Assembly: GCF_002006995.1 (NCBI RefSeq)
Contig: NZ_MRUL01000001.1
Span: 372,001 to 436,000, forward strand
Length of the DNA: 64,000 nt
Origin: Izhakiella australiensis
Lineage (GTDB): Bacteria; Pseudomonadota; Gammaproteobacteria; Enterobacterales; Enterobacteriaceae
Reading direction: 5' to 3'
The translations under genes and the position numbers were made by a program. Below, in pieces: positions 18,794 through 28,991 of this stretch. The first letter of the stretch is position 1. Each line of letters starts with the position of its first letter. The notes under the pieces were generated by a model that did no database searches, was not told where the DNA came from, and worked only from the letters and a program-made list of their open reading frames with translations.

Positions 18794-19096
18794 TTATTGA
18801 ATGGGACTGTGTACGGTAATCAGGCGGCTGCCATCGCTGAATATGGCTTCAACCTGAACGTTAGGAATTAAATCAGCGACGCCGTCCATAACGTCATCAT
18901 GGGTTAATACCAGACGGGCACCATCCATCACTTCCTCTACCGTTTTACCCTGCCGTGCGCCTTCCAGTGCAGAGGCGGTTATCATTGCGACTGCTTCCGG
19001 ATAATTAAGCTTCAGCCCATCCTTTCTGCGTCTGGCGGCAATGTCCGCCACCGTATATATCAATACTTTTTCCATTTCACGCGGTGTGAGTTTCAT
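18794..19096 (-). CDS. ureA: Urease gamma subunit UreA
   Basis: UreA (100 residues) is the small structural subunit. The start is placed at the ATG at 19096 ([20 protein letters not shown]) because a GAGGAA ribosome site stands seven bases before it and 100 residues is the family length; the in-frame ATG at 19108 lacks such a site. The pattern [18 protein letters not shown] and [15 protein letters not shown] is canonical. It opens the ure block, with 92 bases between it and the amt gene upstream. That gap is AT-rich and could hold a promoter. Confidence 0.96.
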   Translation of the reverse strand: MKLTPREMEKVLIYTVADIAARRRKDGLKLNYPEAVAMITASALEGARQGKTVEEVMDGARLVLTHDDVMDGVADLIPNVQVEAIFSDGSRLITVHSPIQ

Positions 19097-19188
19097 AGCG
19101 TTCCTCATTAAATCAATAATGTCGTTTCAGATGGCTATTTATTTGTCATGTAATTAAATAAGCGTAAATATATAGTTATAGCTAATCG

Positions 19189-20430
19189 TTATTCATAGGC
19201 ACTTTCGCCAAGAAGCTGCTGGTCGAGATCATCGCCAACGATATCCTTGTTTATTTTTACCGGCGTAATCGTATCCGCCAGTTTTAAAATAATTAGCGTT
19301 GCCACAAAGGACCAGCCCGCCGCTGCCAGCACCGCGCAGGTTTGCTTCATCACTTGCATTACGCCGCTGTCAATCGGCTTAACGGATCCCGACTGGCTCC
19401 AGGTCAGCGAGGCGAAAACCCCTACCAGAATTGAACCGGCGATCCCCCCCATGCCGTGTACCGCGAACACGTCCAGCGCATCGTCGATATGGCGTCGCAC
19501 CAGCAGGACGCTGTAGTAACACACCAGGCTGCCAATCGCGCCGATGAGCGCCGCCGAGCCAATGGAAACATAGCCTGCCGCAGGGGTGATCGTGGCCAGC
19601 CCGGCCACTGCGCCGGTCAGGAAGGCTGATAGTTTGATGGTTCCGCTGTGTGCTCTGTCAAGGATCAGCCAGACCACGGCGGCAAAGGCTGCTGAGATGT
19701 CGGTGGCGACAAAGGCGGATACGGTGATGGTGTTAATTTGAAATTCGGAGCCAGCATTAAAACCATACCAGCCAAACCACAGTAGCCCGGCGCCGAGCGC
19801 AACGAAGGGAATATTGTGATCCTGCCGGGTGTTGACCATCCTTTTGCCGACGTAAATAGCTGAGGCCAGCGCCGCCAGTCCGGCAGTGGCATGAACGACG
19901 ATGCCGCCAGCAAAATCCGCCACGCCCCATCTGGCAAATACGCCATCGGGGCTCCAGATCATATGCACGAAAGGGCAGTATACCAGTAGCGTCCACAGGG
20001 TTATGAAGATCATATAGGCGCTGAAATTAACCCGATGTGCAAACGCGCCGGTAATTAATGCCGGAGTGATGATGGCAAACATCATCTGGTAAACAAAATG
20101 AACCAGCAGCGGCACGCCTCCCTGATTACCGGCGTACAGCGTTTCCGGGCTAATATTGTTCAAAAATGCATAATAAAACGGGTCGCCTATTATGCCGTTC
20201 GATGATGGCGCGAAGCTGAGAGAATAACCAACGGCAAACCATAAAACCGCAGTCCAGCTCATGGATATAAAGCATTGCAGCATGATGGTGACGATACTTT
20301 TCCGTGAAACCAGTCCACCGTAAAAAAAAGCCAGGCCCGGCGTCATTAGCATCACAAGGCTGCTACACAATAAAATAAATGAGACGTTAGGGGCGTCAAA
20401 AATCATCGGTATTTCCGTGAAATTATTCAT
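19189..20430 (-). CDS. Ammonium channel, Amt family
   Basis: This 413-residue Amt/Mep protein has 11 predicted helices. The pore histidine pair is present: H180 in GGIVVHATAG and H325 in AVHGMGGIAGS. The entry segment HFVYQMMFAIITPALITGA and the short cytoplasmic tail are also typical. It passes ammonium/ammonia across the inner membrane. No glnK lies next to it, unlike the usual glnK-amtB operon, so I do not use the amtB symbol. Its position directly upstream of ureA suggests it handles the ammonia made by urease (export or recapture). An AAGGAAGG ribosome site precedes the ATG. Confidence 0.93.
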   Translation of the reverse strand: MNNFTEIPMIFDAPNVSFILLCSSLVMLMTPGLAFFYGGLVSRKSIVTIMLQCFISMSWTAVLWFAVGYSLSFAPSSNGIIGDPFYYAFLNNISPETLYAGNQGGVPLLVHFVYQMMFAIITPALITGAFAHRVNFSAYMIFITLWTLLVYCPFVHMIWSPDGVFARWGVADFAGGIVVHATAGLAALASAIYVGKRMVNTRQDHNIPFVALGAGLLWFGWYGFNAGSEFQINTITVSAFVATDISAAFAAVVWLILDRAHSGTIKLSAFLTGAVAGLATITPAAGYVSIGSAALIGAIGSLVCYYSVLLVRRHIDDALDVFAVHGMGGIAGSILVGVFASLTWSQSGSVKPIDSGVMQVMKQTCAVLAAAGWSFVATLIILKLADTITPVKINKDIVGDDLDQQLLGESAYE

Positions 20431-21096
20431 ATACCTTCCTTGTATAAGATCCAGTGCTTATTCTTTAATTGATTAATTGTTTATGGTCAGGCAGTCGTTG
20501 TCCGATCTGCGCGATCAGAGTTATCCCATTCTTTGAGGAAATGTTTCATTTTTCATTTTTAAATTTTTTTGTTTGACATCTTTTCACGCGTGTTATGTCA
20601 ACAAAAAAATAAGTTATTGCTTACCGTTAAGCTTTATTTTTTGGGGAGGTCAATTTCTCTGACTAATTTCATGAAGACGATACGACAATATAATGTGTTC
20701 AGGCTAATGTGAAATACATTATATCGATCAATTTTTTAACAAGATAAGTTTGCGCCTATCGAACAATTGATTTTGATCGATATGGCCGATCAGGAAGCGG
20801 TGCTATTTTTGCCGTATTTTCGACTAACTCTTCCTTTTTCCTGTATTTTTACCAGCAACAATACCTGTTAATGGCAAACTGAAAATATACGTTTGATAAA
20901 CCGACGTTGAGCGTCGTATTGTGCGGAGAGAATTTTTTCCGCCGTTATCGTCCCGCTATAATTACGCCGATGCTTGTTGAGCCAAAAGTGCATTATCTGT
21001 ATGTTAATAAACAACTTTACATGCTTTTTTGTCCAAGTTTAGCCAATAAAATCGTTGCCATAAGCTACCCTTAAAAGATAGCGCACAGGGGGAGCA
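20431..21096. promoter_or_regulatory. AT-rich divergent regulatory region of the amt-ure operon
   Basis: This 666-base gap separates the leftward amt-ure block from a rightward beta-propeller gene. It is much more AT-rich than its surroundings, with long A/T runs at 20555-20575 and 20600-20645. An inverted repeat TTGACAT (20573-20579) / ATGTCAA (20595-20601) with a 15-base spacer is a candidate operator. A second small hairpin, CGACG-TTGAG-CGTCG, lies near 20902-20916. A minus-strand TATAAT (20718-20723) and a plus-strand TATAAT (20689-20694) occur, but neither has a good -35 partner at normal spacing. No sigma-54 GG-N10-GC element was found. Confidence 0.45.
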
Positions 21097-22056
21097 ATGA
21101 TGCAGAGGGTGAGTCAACGCCATGGGCTGATAGCGGTCGATAAGCAGGGTAATAATATTTTTTTTCTTAATCCGGATAGTTTTGCCATAGAGCAAGAGAT
21201 TAATGGCTTACCGCCACGCCCACATGAACTGCTGATTTTGCCGGATCAGGGTAAAGCCTGGGTGTCGGTATTTGGTGATGGCGTGCATGGTGATAATCCG
21301 TACCCGGGCCATAAAATCGCCGTCATTGATTTACGCCAACGCACGCTAAGCAATTTTATCGATATCAGCCCGTTAAAAGCGCCGCACACCGCGCGCATCG
21401 GCCATGATGGTAAGGTCTATATTTGCTGCGAAGACAGCAGTGCGATCGCCATACTTGACCCCCTTGAGGAGTGCGTTACCGGTAAAATTGCCATCCCTTC
21501 CCATAATGCCCACCGCCTTACCTTGCTGCCCGGCGGGCGCAAGCTATTTACCGATAACGAAGAGGATGCCACCATTACCGTGGTGGATTTATGCCAGTCG
21601 CCGGGAGAGGTGGTGGATACCATTCTGATGCCAGGACCGCTGGCGGGCATTGATGCTTCGCCGCAGTATCCCTATCTGGTCGCCAGCGATGCCACCCGAC
21701 CGGTAATTTATGAAATAGATGCTAATAGTCACCGCGTACGCCACACCCTGCCGCTGGACGGACACCATCGGCCTGCGCAGGTCGTTCGCTTCAGCGCCGA
21801 CGGTACGTTGCTGGCGGTTATTGGTGACAATGAGCCGCTGGTCAGCCTGTTTGATGCTCTGTTAACGCCGCTGGCCACTATTAAGGTGGGGGAGAGGCCG
21901 ATGGATGGCTGCTTTAGCCCGGATAATAGCCGGCTGCTGATTGCCAATGAAGGCGACGGTACGCTCAGCGTTATCGAGCTGGCTACCAGGAAAGTGGTGG
22001 CGACGCCGCGTGTCGGGCGCGGCTGTGAAATACTGAGTTATTTCTCTGTCGATTAA
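21097..22056 (+). CDS. YncE-like beta-propeller protein
   Basis: The 319-residue protein has repeated beta-propeller blades of the YncE/40-residue (YVTN-like) family: GLIAVDKQGNNIFFLNPD, KIAVIDLRQRTLSNFI, SAIAILDPLEECVTGKI, TITVVDLCQSPGEVV, VSLFDALLTPLATIKVG and GTLSVIELATRKVVA, each about 40-45 residues apart. There is no signal peptide, so it is probably cytoplasmic, unlike periplasmic YncE. An AGGGGGAG ribosome site precedes two adjacent ATG codons (21097 and 21100). The role is unknown; related proteins bind DNA, iron carriers or act as lactonases. It is followed by mug after 15 bases. Confidence 0.72.
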   Translation: MMQRVSQRHGLIAVDKQGNNIFFLNPDSFAIEQEINGLPPRPHELLILPDQGKAWVSVFGDGVHGDNPYPGHKIAVIDLRQRTLSNFIDISPLKAPHTARIGHDGKVYICCEDSSAIAILDPLEECVTGKIAIPSHNAHRLTLLPGGRKLFTDNEEDATITVVDLCQSPGEVVDTILMPGPLAGIDASPQYPYLVASDATRPVIYEIDANSHRVRHTLPLDGHHRPAQVVRFSADGTLLAVIGDNEPLVSLFDALLTPLATIKVGERPMDGCFSPDNSRLLIANEGDGTLSVIELATRKVVATPRVGRGCEILSYFSVD

Positions 22057-22071
22057 ATTACGGGAGCTATC

Positions 22072-22605
22072 TTGAGCGAAAATGATGTTAACAACCATGG
22101 CATTCAGGACATTATTGAGCCCGGTCTGCGCGTGCTGTTTTGCGGTATCAATCCGGGCAAGTCTTCGGCGCACACCGGCTATCATTTTGCCCATCCGGGG
22201 AATCGTTTCTGGAAAGTTATCTGGCAGGCAGGTTTTACCGAACGCCAGCTAAAGCCGGAGCAGGAGCAGTCGCTGCTGGATACCGGTTGCGGCATTACCA
22301 TGCTGGTGGAGCGGCCAACGGTTCAGGCCGGAGAAGTGAAAAGCGGTGAGCTGAGGGAAGGGGGGCGCCAGCTGGTGGAGAAAATTCAGCACTATCAGCC
22401 GCTGGTGCTGGCGGTACTGGGTAAAGAGGCTTACAAAAAAGCCTTCCGTCAGAGTCGGGTTGAATGGGGCCGTCAGCCGGTAACCATTGGCGACAGCGAA
22501 ATCTGGGTGTTGCCTAATCCCAGCGGCCTGAACCGCGCATCGCTGGAGAAGCTGGTGCAGTCATATCGCGAACTTGAGCGGGCGCTGGCAGCGCGCGGCT
22601 GGTAG
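22072..22605 (+). CDS. mug: G/U mismatch-specific DNA glycosylase Mug
   Basis: Mug removes uracil and ethenocytosine from mispairs. The 177-residue protein shows the catalytic motif FCGINPG (N27, corresponding to N18 of E. coli), [13 protein letters not shown] and the helix-inserting NPSGLNR near residue 150. The start is a TTG at 22072, with GGGAG five bases upstream; it adds nine residues before [10 protein letters not shown] compared with E. coli, and no ATG start is available before the conserved core. The gene converges on rpoD, as in E. coli. A short gap suggests cotranscription with the propeller gene. Confidence 0.95.
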   Translation: MSENDVNNHGIQDIIEPGLRVLFCGINPGKSSAHTGYHFAHPGNRFWKVIWQAGFTERQLKPEQEQSLLDTGCGITMLVERPTVQAGEVKSGELREGGRQLVEKIQHYQPLVLAVLGKEAYKKAFRQSRVEWGRQPVTIGDSEIWVLPNPSGLNRASLEKLVQSYRELERALAARGW

Positions 22606-22627
22606 CCATCTGGCGGTTTGCAGGCAA

Positions 22628-22657
22628 TAAAAAACCCCGGCAAGCCGGGGTTAGATT
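22628..22657 (-). terminator. Intrinsic terminator of rpoD (shared with mug)
   Basis: A perfect 8-base stem AACCCCGG (22633-22640) with CCGGGGTT (22645-22652) and loop CAAG is flanked by A6 on the left. Read on the minus strand this is a stem followed by TTTTTT, a textbook terminator for the rpoD transcript. On the plus strand the following sequence (AGATTT) is a weaker tract, so it may also end the mug transcript. Confidence 0.9.
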
Positions 22658-22675
22658 TAATGTTACGCAGTGCGT

Positions 22676-24514
22676 TTAATCATCGAGGAAGCTACGCAAT
22701 ACTTCTGAACGACTTGGATGGCGTAGTTTACGCAGCGCTTTAGCTTCAATCTGACGGATACGCTCGCGGGTAACGTCAAACTGTTTGCCAACTTCTTCCA
22801 GCGTGTGGTCGGTATTCATATCGATACCAAAACGCATACGCAGTACCTTCGCTTCACGCGCGGTCAGCCCGGCCAGTACATCATGAGTCGCGGAACGCAG
22901 GCTCTCCGAGGTCGCAGAATCCAGCGGCAGTTCGAGGGTGGTATCCTCGATAAAATCACCCAGATGCGAATCTTCATCGTCGCCGATCGGCGTTTCCATC
23001 GAGATAGGCTCTTTGGCGATTTTCAGCACTTTGCGGATTTTGTCTTCCGGCATCAGCATACGCTCGGCCAGCTCTTCGGGCGTCGGCTCGCGACCCATTT
23101 CCTGTAACATCTGACGGGAGATACGATTGAGCTTGTTGATGGTTTCAATCATATGTACCGGAATACGGATGGTACGGGCCTGGTCGGCGATAGAGCGGGT
23201 GATCGCCTGACGTATCCACCAGGTGGCATAAGTTGAGAACTTATAACCACGGCGGTATTCAAACTTATCGACGGCTTTCATCAGGCCGATGTTGCCTTCC
23301 TGGATCAGGTCGAGGAACTGCAAACCACGGTTGGTATACTTTTTGGCAATTGAGATAACCAGACGCAGGTTGGCTTCCACCATCTCTTTCTTGGCGCGAC
23401 GCGCTTTAGCTTCGCCGATCGACATGCGACGGTTGATGTCTTTTACCTGCTCGATGGTCAGGCCGGTTTCTTCTTCAATCTGCGACAGTTTATGCAGGCT
23501 GCGCTGTACGTCATCAGCCACTTCCAGCAGCTTCTCCGACCAGGGCTTGTTCATCGCCTTTGCGGCCTGGAACCAGGTCTCACTGGTTTCGTTGCCGGTA
23601 AACAGGGTGATGAAGTTTTTCTTCGGCATTTTGCACTGCTCAACGCAGAGCTTCATGATGATGCGTTCCTGAGTACGGACGCGCTCCATCATTTCACGCA
23701 TGTTGTTGACCAGGTAATCAAACTGCTTCGGAACCAGGCGGAACTGCTTGAAAACTTCTGAAAGCTTCTGAATTTCTTCAACCGCTTCAGCGTGGCTGCG
23801 GCCTTTAGCTTTGATCTTCAGGCGGGTGGCTTCATACTGCGTATGCAGCTCGCCAAATTTTGCCCGCGCCAGTTCAGGATCAATGCTGTTATCGTCATCG
23901 CTGCTGTCGTCGTCGTCCTCATCTTCGTCATCGTCATCGCGCTCTTCTTCAGAGAGTTCAGAGCCAACGTGAGTCGCGGTAGGGGCCAGATCTTCCTCCG
24001 CGTTAGGATCGACAAAGCCGGTGATCAGATCGGAAAGGCGCGCTTCTCCAGCTTCAACGCGATCGTACTGATCCAACAGATAGGTGATAGCTTCGGGATA
24101 TTCGGCGACGGAACATTGAACCTGGTTAATCCCGTCTTCAATGCGTTTGGCGATGTCAATTTCGCCTTCGCGGGTTAACAGTTCAACCGTGCCCATTTCG
24201 CGCATGTACATGCGTACCGGGTCGGTGGTGCGGCCGATTTCCGATTCCACACTGGATAGCACCTGAGCCGCCGCTTCCGCAGCGTCTTCGTCGGTATCAG
24301 AGCTATTTTCATTGAGCATCAGATCATCGGCATCCGGGGCTTCTTCCACCACCTGAATACCCATGTCGTTGATCATCTGGATGATGTCTTCGATCTGATC
24401 GGAGTCGACGATATCTTCCGGCAGATGGTCATTGACCTCAGCATAGGTCAGATAGCCCTGCTCCTTACCACGGGTGACAAGCAGCTTAAGCTGTGACTGC
24501 GGGTTTTGCTCCAT
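22676..24514 (-). CDS. rpoD: RNA polymerase sigma-70 factor RpoD
   Basis: The 612-residue housekeeping sigma factor matches E. coli (613). Region 1.1 is at the N-terminus ([20 protein letters not shown]). The acidic non-conserved insert of group-1 proteobacterial sigmas lies around residues 190-212. Regions 2.3/2.4 are [18 protein letters not shown], and the C-terminal helix-turn-helix of region 4.2 is [20 protein letters not shown] (residues 572-591). It is the third gene of the rpsU-dnaG-rpoD macromolecular synthesis operon. A heat-shock promoter within dnaG is known in E. coli; none was confirmed here. Confidence 0.99.
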   Translation of the reverse strand: MEQNPQSQLKLLVTRGKEQGYLTYAEVNDHLPEDIVDSDQIEDIIQMINDMGIQVVEEAPDADDLMLNENSSDTDEDAAEAAAQVLSSVESEIGRTTDPVRMYMREMGTVELLTREGEIDIAKRIEDGINQVQCSVAEYPEAITYLLDQYDRVEAGEARLSDLITGFVDPNAEEDLAPTATHVGSELSEEERDDDDEDEDDDDSSDDDNSIDPELARAKFGELHTQYEATRLKIKAKGRSHAEAVEEIQKLSEVFKQFRLVPKQFDYLVNNMREMMERVRTQERIIMKLCVEQCKMPKKNFITLFTGNETSETWFQAAKAMNKPWSEKLLEVADDVQRSLHKLSQIEEETGLTIEQVKDINRRMSIGEAKARRAKKEMVEANLRLVISIAKKYTNRGLQFLDLIQEGNIGLMKAVDKFEYRRGYKFSTYATWWIRQAITRSIADQARTIRIPVHMIETINKLNRISRQMLQEMGREPTPEELAERMLMPEDKIRKVLKIAKEPISMETPIGDDEDSHLGDFIEDTTLELPLDSATSESLRSATHDVLAGLTAREAKVLRMRFGIDMNTDHTLEEVGKQFDVTRERIRQIEAKALRKLRHPSRSEVLRSFLDD

Positions 24515-24617
24515 AAGACGGTATCCACACTTCTGTTATAAGGTTGGTGTCGGTCGGCTAAACTGCCAACAAATACAGTGCGGGCTTTTGGTTATTGCCG
24601 CTGCCCGCATGGCGGCT

Positions 24618-24634
24618 ACCAGGTTATCCCTGGT
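24618..24634 (-). other. Small hairpin in the dnaG-rpoD spacer
   Basis: In the 235-base spacer between dnaG and rpoD a stem ACCAGG (24618-24623) pairs with CCTGGT (24629-24634) around a five-base loop. In E. coli this spacer is an mRNA-processing region of the operon, so a comparable role is possible. No T-run follows on the minus strand, arguing against a terminator. Confidence 0.35.
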
Positions 24635-24749
24635 GGATAATCGGCACTTAAGCCGCTTGGATTCTGTGCTGCCTGACCCCGATTACTTTATTGCCAGGAG
24701 GGTACGGCCAATTCCGCGCCGAACGCTGCCTGTAGTAAGTGAGTCATCG

Positions 24750-26495
24750 CTATTTTTTCATCCGGACCTGATTAAGCACCCGGACCTCTTCGCGCTCTTG
24801 CGGCGTAAGGCCCTGCGTACGCGCGCGCGCAATCAATTCGTTTAATCGTAGTTCAAGTGCGGAATCAAGGAGGTGATTCAACGCGTCCGTGAACGTTTTT
24901 TCAGCAATTTCCTTATCTGCTATATCGTCCCACATTGACAACTTTTCAAGGGTTGGCGCATATTTTGTTCCGCGATAGCGTTCCAACAGCTGCCCCGTGG
25001 TGATCCCAGGATGCCCGATACAGGCACCGATCAGCTCATTAAATAGCTCAAGCCCCGGCTGCTTTTCTTCATCCAGCCCGGCCAGCGAAGGCACCTGTGT
25101 CGCCAACGCAGGATTTTGTACCAGCAGACCAATAAGTATACGCATGGTCGTACGTTTTAGCTGAGCAGGCGGCGCCGGTTTGGCATTTTCTGCCTGTTTA
25201 GGCATCAGTTTTTCCAGCTGATTATCATCCAGGATGCCCAGCTTACTGCCCAGCTGCTGGCGCAGATAAATGCGCAGCGTTTCGCCGGGGACCTGACTTA
25301 TCAGCGGCAGCGCCAGCGTGCTAAGTCGCGCCCGGCCATCCGGCGTTGCCAAATCAACCTGCGGCAACAGCGAGTCAAATAAAAATCCCGACAGCGGTAA
25401 TGCGCTGTCCATGCGTGCTTCAAATGCTTCTTTGCCTTCTTTGCGCACCAGCGAATCTGGATCTTCGCCGTCAGGCAGAAACATAAAGCGCAGCTGGCGG
25501 CCATCCATCATAAACGGCAGCGCCGTTTCCAGCGCGCGCCATGCCGCTTCACGTCCCGCCCGGTCGCCATCGTAGCAGCAGACCACGCTGTCAGTCTGGC
25601 GAAACAGCAGCTGGATATGCTCGGCGGTGGTCGAGGTGCCGAGAGACGCCACGGCGTAATCAATACCGAACTGCGCCAGCGCCACCACATCCATATAGCC
25701 TTCAACTACCAGTAGCTTAGCGGGCTCCGGATGGTTTTGCTGCGCTTCATACAGGCCATACAGCTGGCGGCCTTTATGAAAAACATCCGTTTCCGGCGAG
25801 TTCAGGTATTTAGGCATCCCATCGCCCAATACCCGTCCGCCAAAGCCGATAACCCGACCGCGCTTATCGCGGATTGGAAACATCACCCGTTCACGAAAGC
25901 GATCGTAGCTGCGGCCCTGATCGTTGGTGACCAGCATGCCGGCATCGCTCAGCGAGCGGCGATTTTCCTGATCCCGGCCAAAACGCTTCAGCACATTATC
26001 CCAACCTGCCGGGGCGAAACCGATAGCAAATTGCTTAATGATTTCGTCGCTCAGCCCGCGCTGAGTCAGGTAATTACGCGCTGCGCTGGCAGCAGGTTGG
26101 GATAATGATTGCTGGTAAAACTCGCTCAGCCCATCCATCAGCTGATATAAACTCTGGCGCTGATGGCGTTCAATCTGGCTTGGGCCGCTACCGGCTTCAT
26201 AGGGCACTTCCAGTCCATAAAGCGTTGCCAGCTCTTCAATACTTTCGACAAACTCCAGACGATCAAAATTCATCAGGAAGTCGATGGCATTACCGTGTGC
26301 GCCGCAGCCAAAGCAATGATAAAACTGCTTTTCGCCGTTTACGGTGAAGGATGGCGTTTTTTCATTATGGAAAGGACAGCACGCGTGATAATTTTTGCCC
26401 TGCTTTTTCAGCTTTACGCGCGCATCAATTAAGTCGACGATGTCAGTGCGAGCGAGCAGGTCGTTGATGAATATGCGTGGTATTCTTCCAGCCAT
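24750..26495 (-). CDS. dnaG: DNA primase DnaG
   Basis: The 581-residue primase has the same length as in E. coli. The N-terminal CHC2 zinc domain has C40, H43, C61 and C64. The Toprim catalytic centre shows LLVVEGYMDVVAL (the metal-binding Glu) and CCYDGDRAGREAAWRA. The C-terminal helicase-binding domain ends LNQVRMKK. It makes RNA primers at the replication fork with DnaB. A GAAGGGGA ribosome site precedes the ATG. The upstream spacer to rpsU is enlarged by tandem repeats. Confidence 0.99.
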   Translation of the reverse strand: MAGRIPRIFINDLLARTDIVDLIDARVKLKKQGKNYHACCPFHNEKTPSFTVNGEKQFYHCFGCGAHGNAIDFLMNFDRLEFVESIEELATLYGLEVPYEAGSGPSQIERHQRQSLYQLMDGLSEFYQQSLSQPAASAARNYLTQRGLSDEIIKQFAIGFAPAGWDNVLKRFGRDQENRRSLSDAGMLVTNDQGRSYDRFRERVMFPIRDKRGRVIGFGGRVLGDGMPKYLNSPETDVFHKGRQLYGLYEAQQNHPEPAKLLVVEGYMDVVALAQFGIDYAVASLGTSTTAEHIQLLFRQTDSVVCCYDGDRAGREAAWRALETALPFMMDGRQLRFMFLPDGEDPDSLVRKEGKEAFEARMDSALPLSGFLFDSLLPQVDLATPDGRARLSTLALPLISQVPGETLRIYLRQQLGSKLGILDDNQLEKLMPKQAENAKPAPPAQLKRTTMRILIGLLVQNPALATQVPSLAGLDEEKQPGLELFNELIGACIGHPGITTGQLLERYRGTKYAPTLEKLSMWDDIADKEIAEKTFTDALNHLLDSALELRLNELIARARTQGLTPQEREEVRVLNQVRMKK

Positions 26496-26873
26496 TTTTC
26501 CCCTTCATCTTTCAATCGCTGGCTGCGTTGGCTGCCTCTTCTCACCCCGGTCACATACAGGTGTATGCTCCCGGGGATGCGCTTCGTTGCCGCCTTGCCA
26601 GCGACTGAAATCTATCGGGGAAATCCCCTTTTTTACCGCTGGCTGCGTTGGCTGCCTCTTCTCACCCCGGTCACATACAGGTGTATGCTCCCGGGGATGC
26701 GCTTCGTTGCCGCCTTGCCCTGGTTACATACTGCTATATGCTTCCATGGATTCGTCAGGTTGCTGGATTTTACGGCTGCTATAAACGACAACAAGCCGCG
26801 CATTCCTTCCGGAAGCACGGCTCGTTAACGACTGCGCGTCTGTGGTTTCCGGAGACAAGCTCCGGTAGCAAAA
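26496..26873. repeat. Tandem palindrome-containing repeat in the rpsU-dnaG spacer
   Basis: This 378-base spacer lies inside the macromolecular synthesis operon. An 83-base sequence occurs twice without a mismatch (26517-26599 and 26637-26719; period 120). A third, degenerate partial copy follows (about 26720-26750: GGTTACATACTGCTATATGC). Each unit centres on the palindrome CATACAGGTGTATG, with outer arms CCCCGG and CCGGGG. The same family, with a 125-base period, occurs at 42911-43354. No protein is credible here; reading frames through the spacer are repeat artefacts. Confidence 0.92.
26794..26822 (-). terminator. Candidate rpsU-dnaG attenuating terminator
   Basis: A stem AGCCGCGC (26794-26801) pairs with GCACGGCT (26815-26822), with one position that can form G-U in the minus-strand RNA. 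On that strand it is followed by TTGTTGTCGTTT. Its place shortly after rpsU fits the partial terminator known between rpsU and dnaG in E. coli. A second stem, CCGGAG (26849-26854) / CTCCGG (26860-26865), sits between it and the rpsU stop. Confidence 0.55.
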
Positions 26874-27143
<270 letters not shown>

Positions 27144-27351
27144 TCAAAATGGTGCGGAATTTTACTTCAACACAGGCTGCGTTGTAAAGCACCAAAGCAA
27201 TACGAAACCAACAAAGTCGCCTGTGCGGCTGCCGGTTTTTGCAGGTCGCTGAGTATACCGCATCGCGATAGAAACAAAAAGTCATCCGGCAAAATCGCTC
27301 GCGCTGCGGGTTCGTGCTACACTTCGCGCCGCAAAAACGAGGTAATTAACC

Positions 27352-28365
27352 ATGCGTGTTCTGGGTATTGAGACTTCCTGTGATGAAACCGGCGTCGCCA
27401 TTTATGACGATGCGCAAGGCCTGCTGGCAAACCAACTTTACAGCCAGGTAAAGCTGCACGCTGATTACGGCGGCGTGGTGCCGGAGCTGGCGTCGCGCGA
27501 CCATGTGCGCAAAACCGTTCCGCTGATCAATGCAGCACTGAAAGAGGCCGGTTTGCAACCCCAGGACATAGATGCGGTGGCCTATACCGCAGGCCCGGGG
27601 CTGGTCGGCGCGCTGCTTGTCGGTGCGACAATCGGCCGCTCGCTGGCATTTGCCTGGAACGTGCCGGCGGTGGCGGTGCATCACATGGAGGGACATCTGC
27701 TGGCACCGATGCTGGAAGATAATCCGCCCGCGTTTCCTTTTGTCGCCCTGCTGGTTTCGGGTGGCCACACCCAGCTGATTAGCGTTACCGCACCGGGCGA
27801 ATATCAACTACTGGGCGAATCGGTGGATGATGCGGCCGGTGAAGCTTTTGATAAAACCGCCAAGCTGTTGGGGCTGGATTATCCCGGCGGCGCCCAGCTC
27901 TCGCGCATGGCGCAACGTGGTACGCCAGGGCGTTTTCGTTTTCCGCGACCGATGACCGATCGTCCGGGGCTGGATTTTAGCTTCTCAGGTTTGAAAACCT
28001 TTGCGGCTAATACCATCCGTGAAAACCCGGTGGACGCACAGACCCATGCTGATATTGCCCGCGCTTTTGAAGATGCGGTCGTCGATACTCTGGCAATTAA
28101 ATGTAAGCGCGCGCTGGAGAAAACGGGTTTTAAAAGGCTGGTTATCGCTGGCGGCGTTAGCGCCAACAGTACGCTGCGCGCGCATCTGGATACCATGATG
28201 AAAGCGCGGGGCGGGGCGGTTTTCTATGCGCGGCCGGAGTTTTGCACCGACAATGGCGCGATGATTGCCTATGCGGGAATGGTGCGGTTAAAAAGCGGCG
28301 CGCACGCGCCTTTAGCGTTAAGCGTCAATCCACGCTGGCCGCTGACTGAGCTGAGCGCAATATAA
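27352..28365 (+). CDS. tsaD: tRNA threonylcarbamoyladenosine synthase subunit TsaD
   Basis: TsaD (337 residues) is the catalytic ASKHA-fold subunit that, with TsaB and TsaE, puts the threonylcarbamoyl group on A37 of ANN-decoding tRNAs. The metal-binding motif is H111-M-E-G-H115. The N-terminal [17 protein letters not shown] and the C-terminal [13 protein letters not shown] and [12 protein letters not shown] blocks are conserved. A GAGGT site lies upstream of the ATG at 27352. It is divergent from rpsU across 262 bases, as in E. coli, and converges on plsY. Confidence 0.98.
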   Translation: MRVLGIETSCDETGVAIYDDAQGLLANQLYSQVKLHADYGGVVPELASRDHVRKTVPLINAALKEAGLQPQDIDAVAYTAGPGLVGALLVGATIGRSLAFAWNVPAVAVHHMEGHLLAPMLEDNPPAFPFVALLVSGGHTQLISVTAPGEYQLLGESVDDAAGEAFDKTAKLLGLDYPGGAQLSRMAQRGTPGRFRFPRPMTDRPGLDFSFSGLKTFAANTIRENPVDAQTHADIARAFEDAVVDTLAIKCKRALEKTGFKRLVIAGGVSANSTLRAHLDTMMKARGGAVFYARPEFCTDNGAMIAYAGMVRLKSGAHAPLALSVNPRWPLTELSAI

Positions 28366-28385
28366 GCCTGGCGAAAGGTTCTGCT

Positions 28386-28991
28386 TCAGGGTTTGTTGCG
28401 GTTTTTGCGCTTCCACAGGCGATTTTCCTGCCCGCGCCAGAGGCGCTGAATATTGTCATGATGACGTAACAGAATCAGGCATGAAAGCAGGGAGACCGGG
28501 AAAGTAAACTGCGGTTTAAACCACCAGACATAGAACGGTGCGATTAGCGCGCTGATAATCGCGCCCAGCGACGAATAGCCGCTCAGCAGCACCGTTAACA
28601 GCCAGGTGCCGACCATCAAACCGGTGAGGTCCCAGCCAATCGGCGCAATAGCGCCAAACGCCGTAGCAACGCCTTTACCGCCCTGAAAGTGGAAAAAAAT
28701 CGGGTAGATATGCCCAAGACAGGCGGCGATTGCGATAAGCCCCAGCCAGAGCGGCGACAGTCCGAGATAATAAGCCAGCCAGACCGGCACCATTCCTTTT
28801 AATACATCGCATACCAGTACGGTTGCAGCGGCTGCTTTGCCGCCGATCCGCAGCACGTTGGTGGCGCCAGGGTTACCGGAGCCATTCTCCCGCGGGTCAG
28901 GCAAGCGCGCCAGGCGGCACACCAGAATAGCGCTGGAGATGGAACCACACAGGTACGCGAAAATGATCATGCCAGGCGCGATTACACTCAT
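28386..28991 (-). CDS. plsY: Glycerol-3-phosphate acyltransferase PlsY
   Basis: The 201-residue inner-membrane enzyme acylates glycerol 3-phosphate from acyl-phosphate. The three conserved loops are present: [15 protein letters not shown] (phosphate binding; here GSGNPGATN), [20 protein letters not shown], and [16 protein letters not shown] near the end. It has about five to six membrane helices. In E. coli the tartrate genes ttdRABT lie between tsaD and plsY; here the two genes are 20 bases apart and convergent, with no such genes. Confidence 0.96.
   Translation of the reverse strand: MSVIAPGMIIFAYLCGSISSAILVCRLARLPDPRENGSGNPGATNVLRIGGKAAAATVLVCDVLKGMVPVWLAYYLGLSPLWLGLIAIAACLGHIYPIFFHFQGGKGVATAFGAIAPIGWDLTGLMVGTWLLTVLLSGYSSLGAIISALIAPFYVWWFKPQFTFPVSLLSCLILLRHHDNIQRLWRGQENRLWKRKNRNKP

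Noticed and set aside
20431-21096. Sigma-54 or NtrC sites for the amt-ure operon
   Set aside because: No GG-N10-GC element with conserved flanks and no NtrC-like palindrome could be found by eye on either strand.
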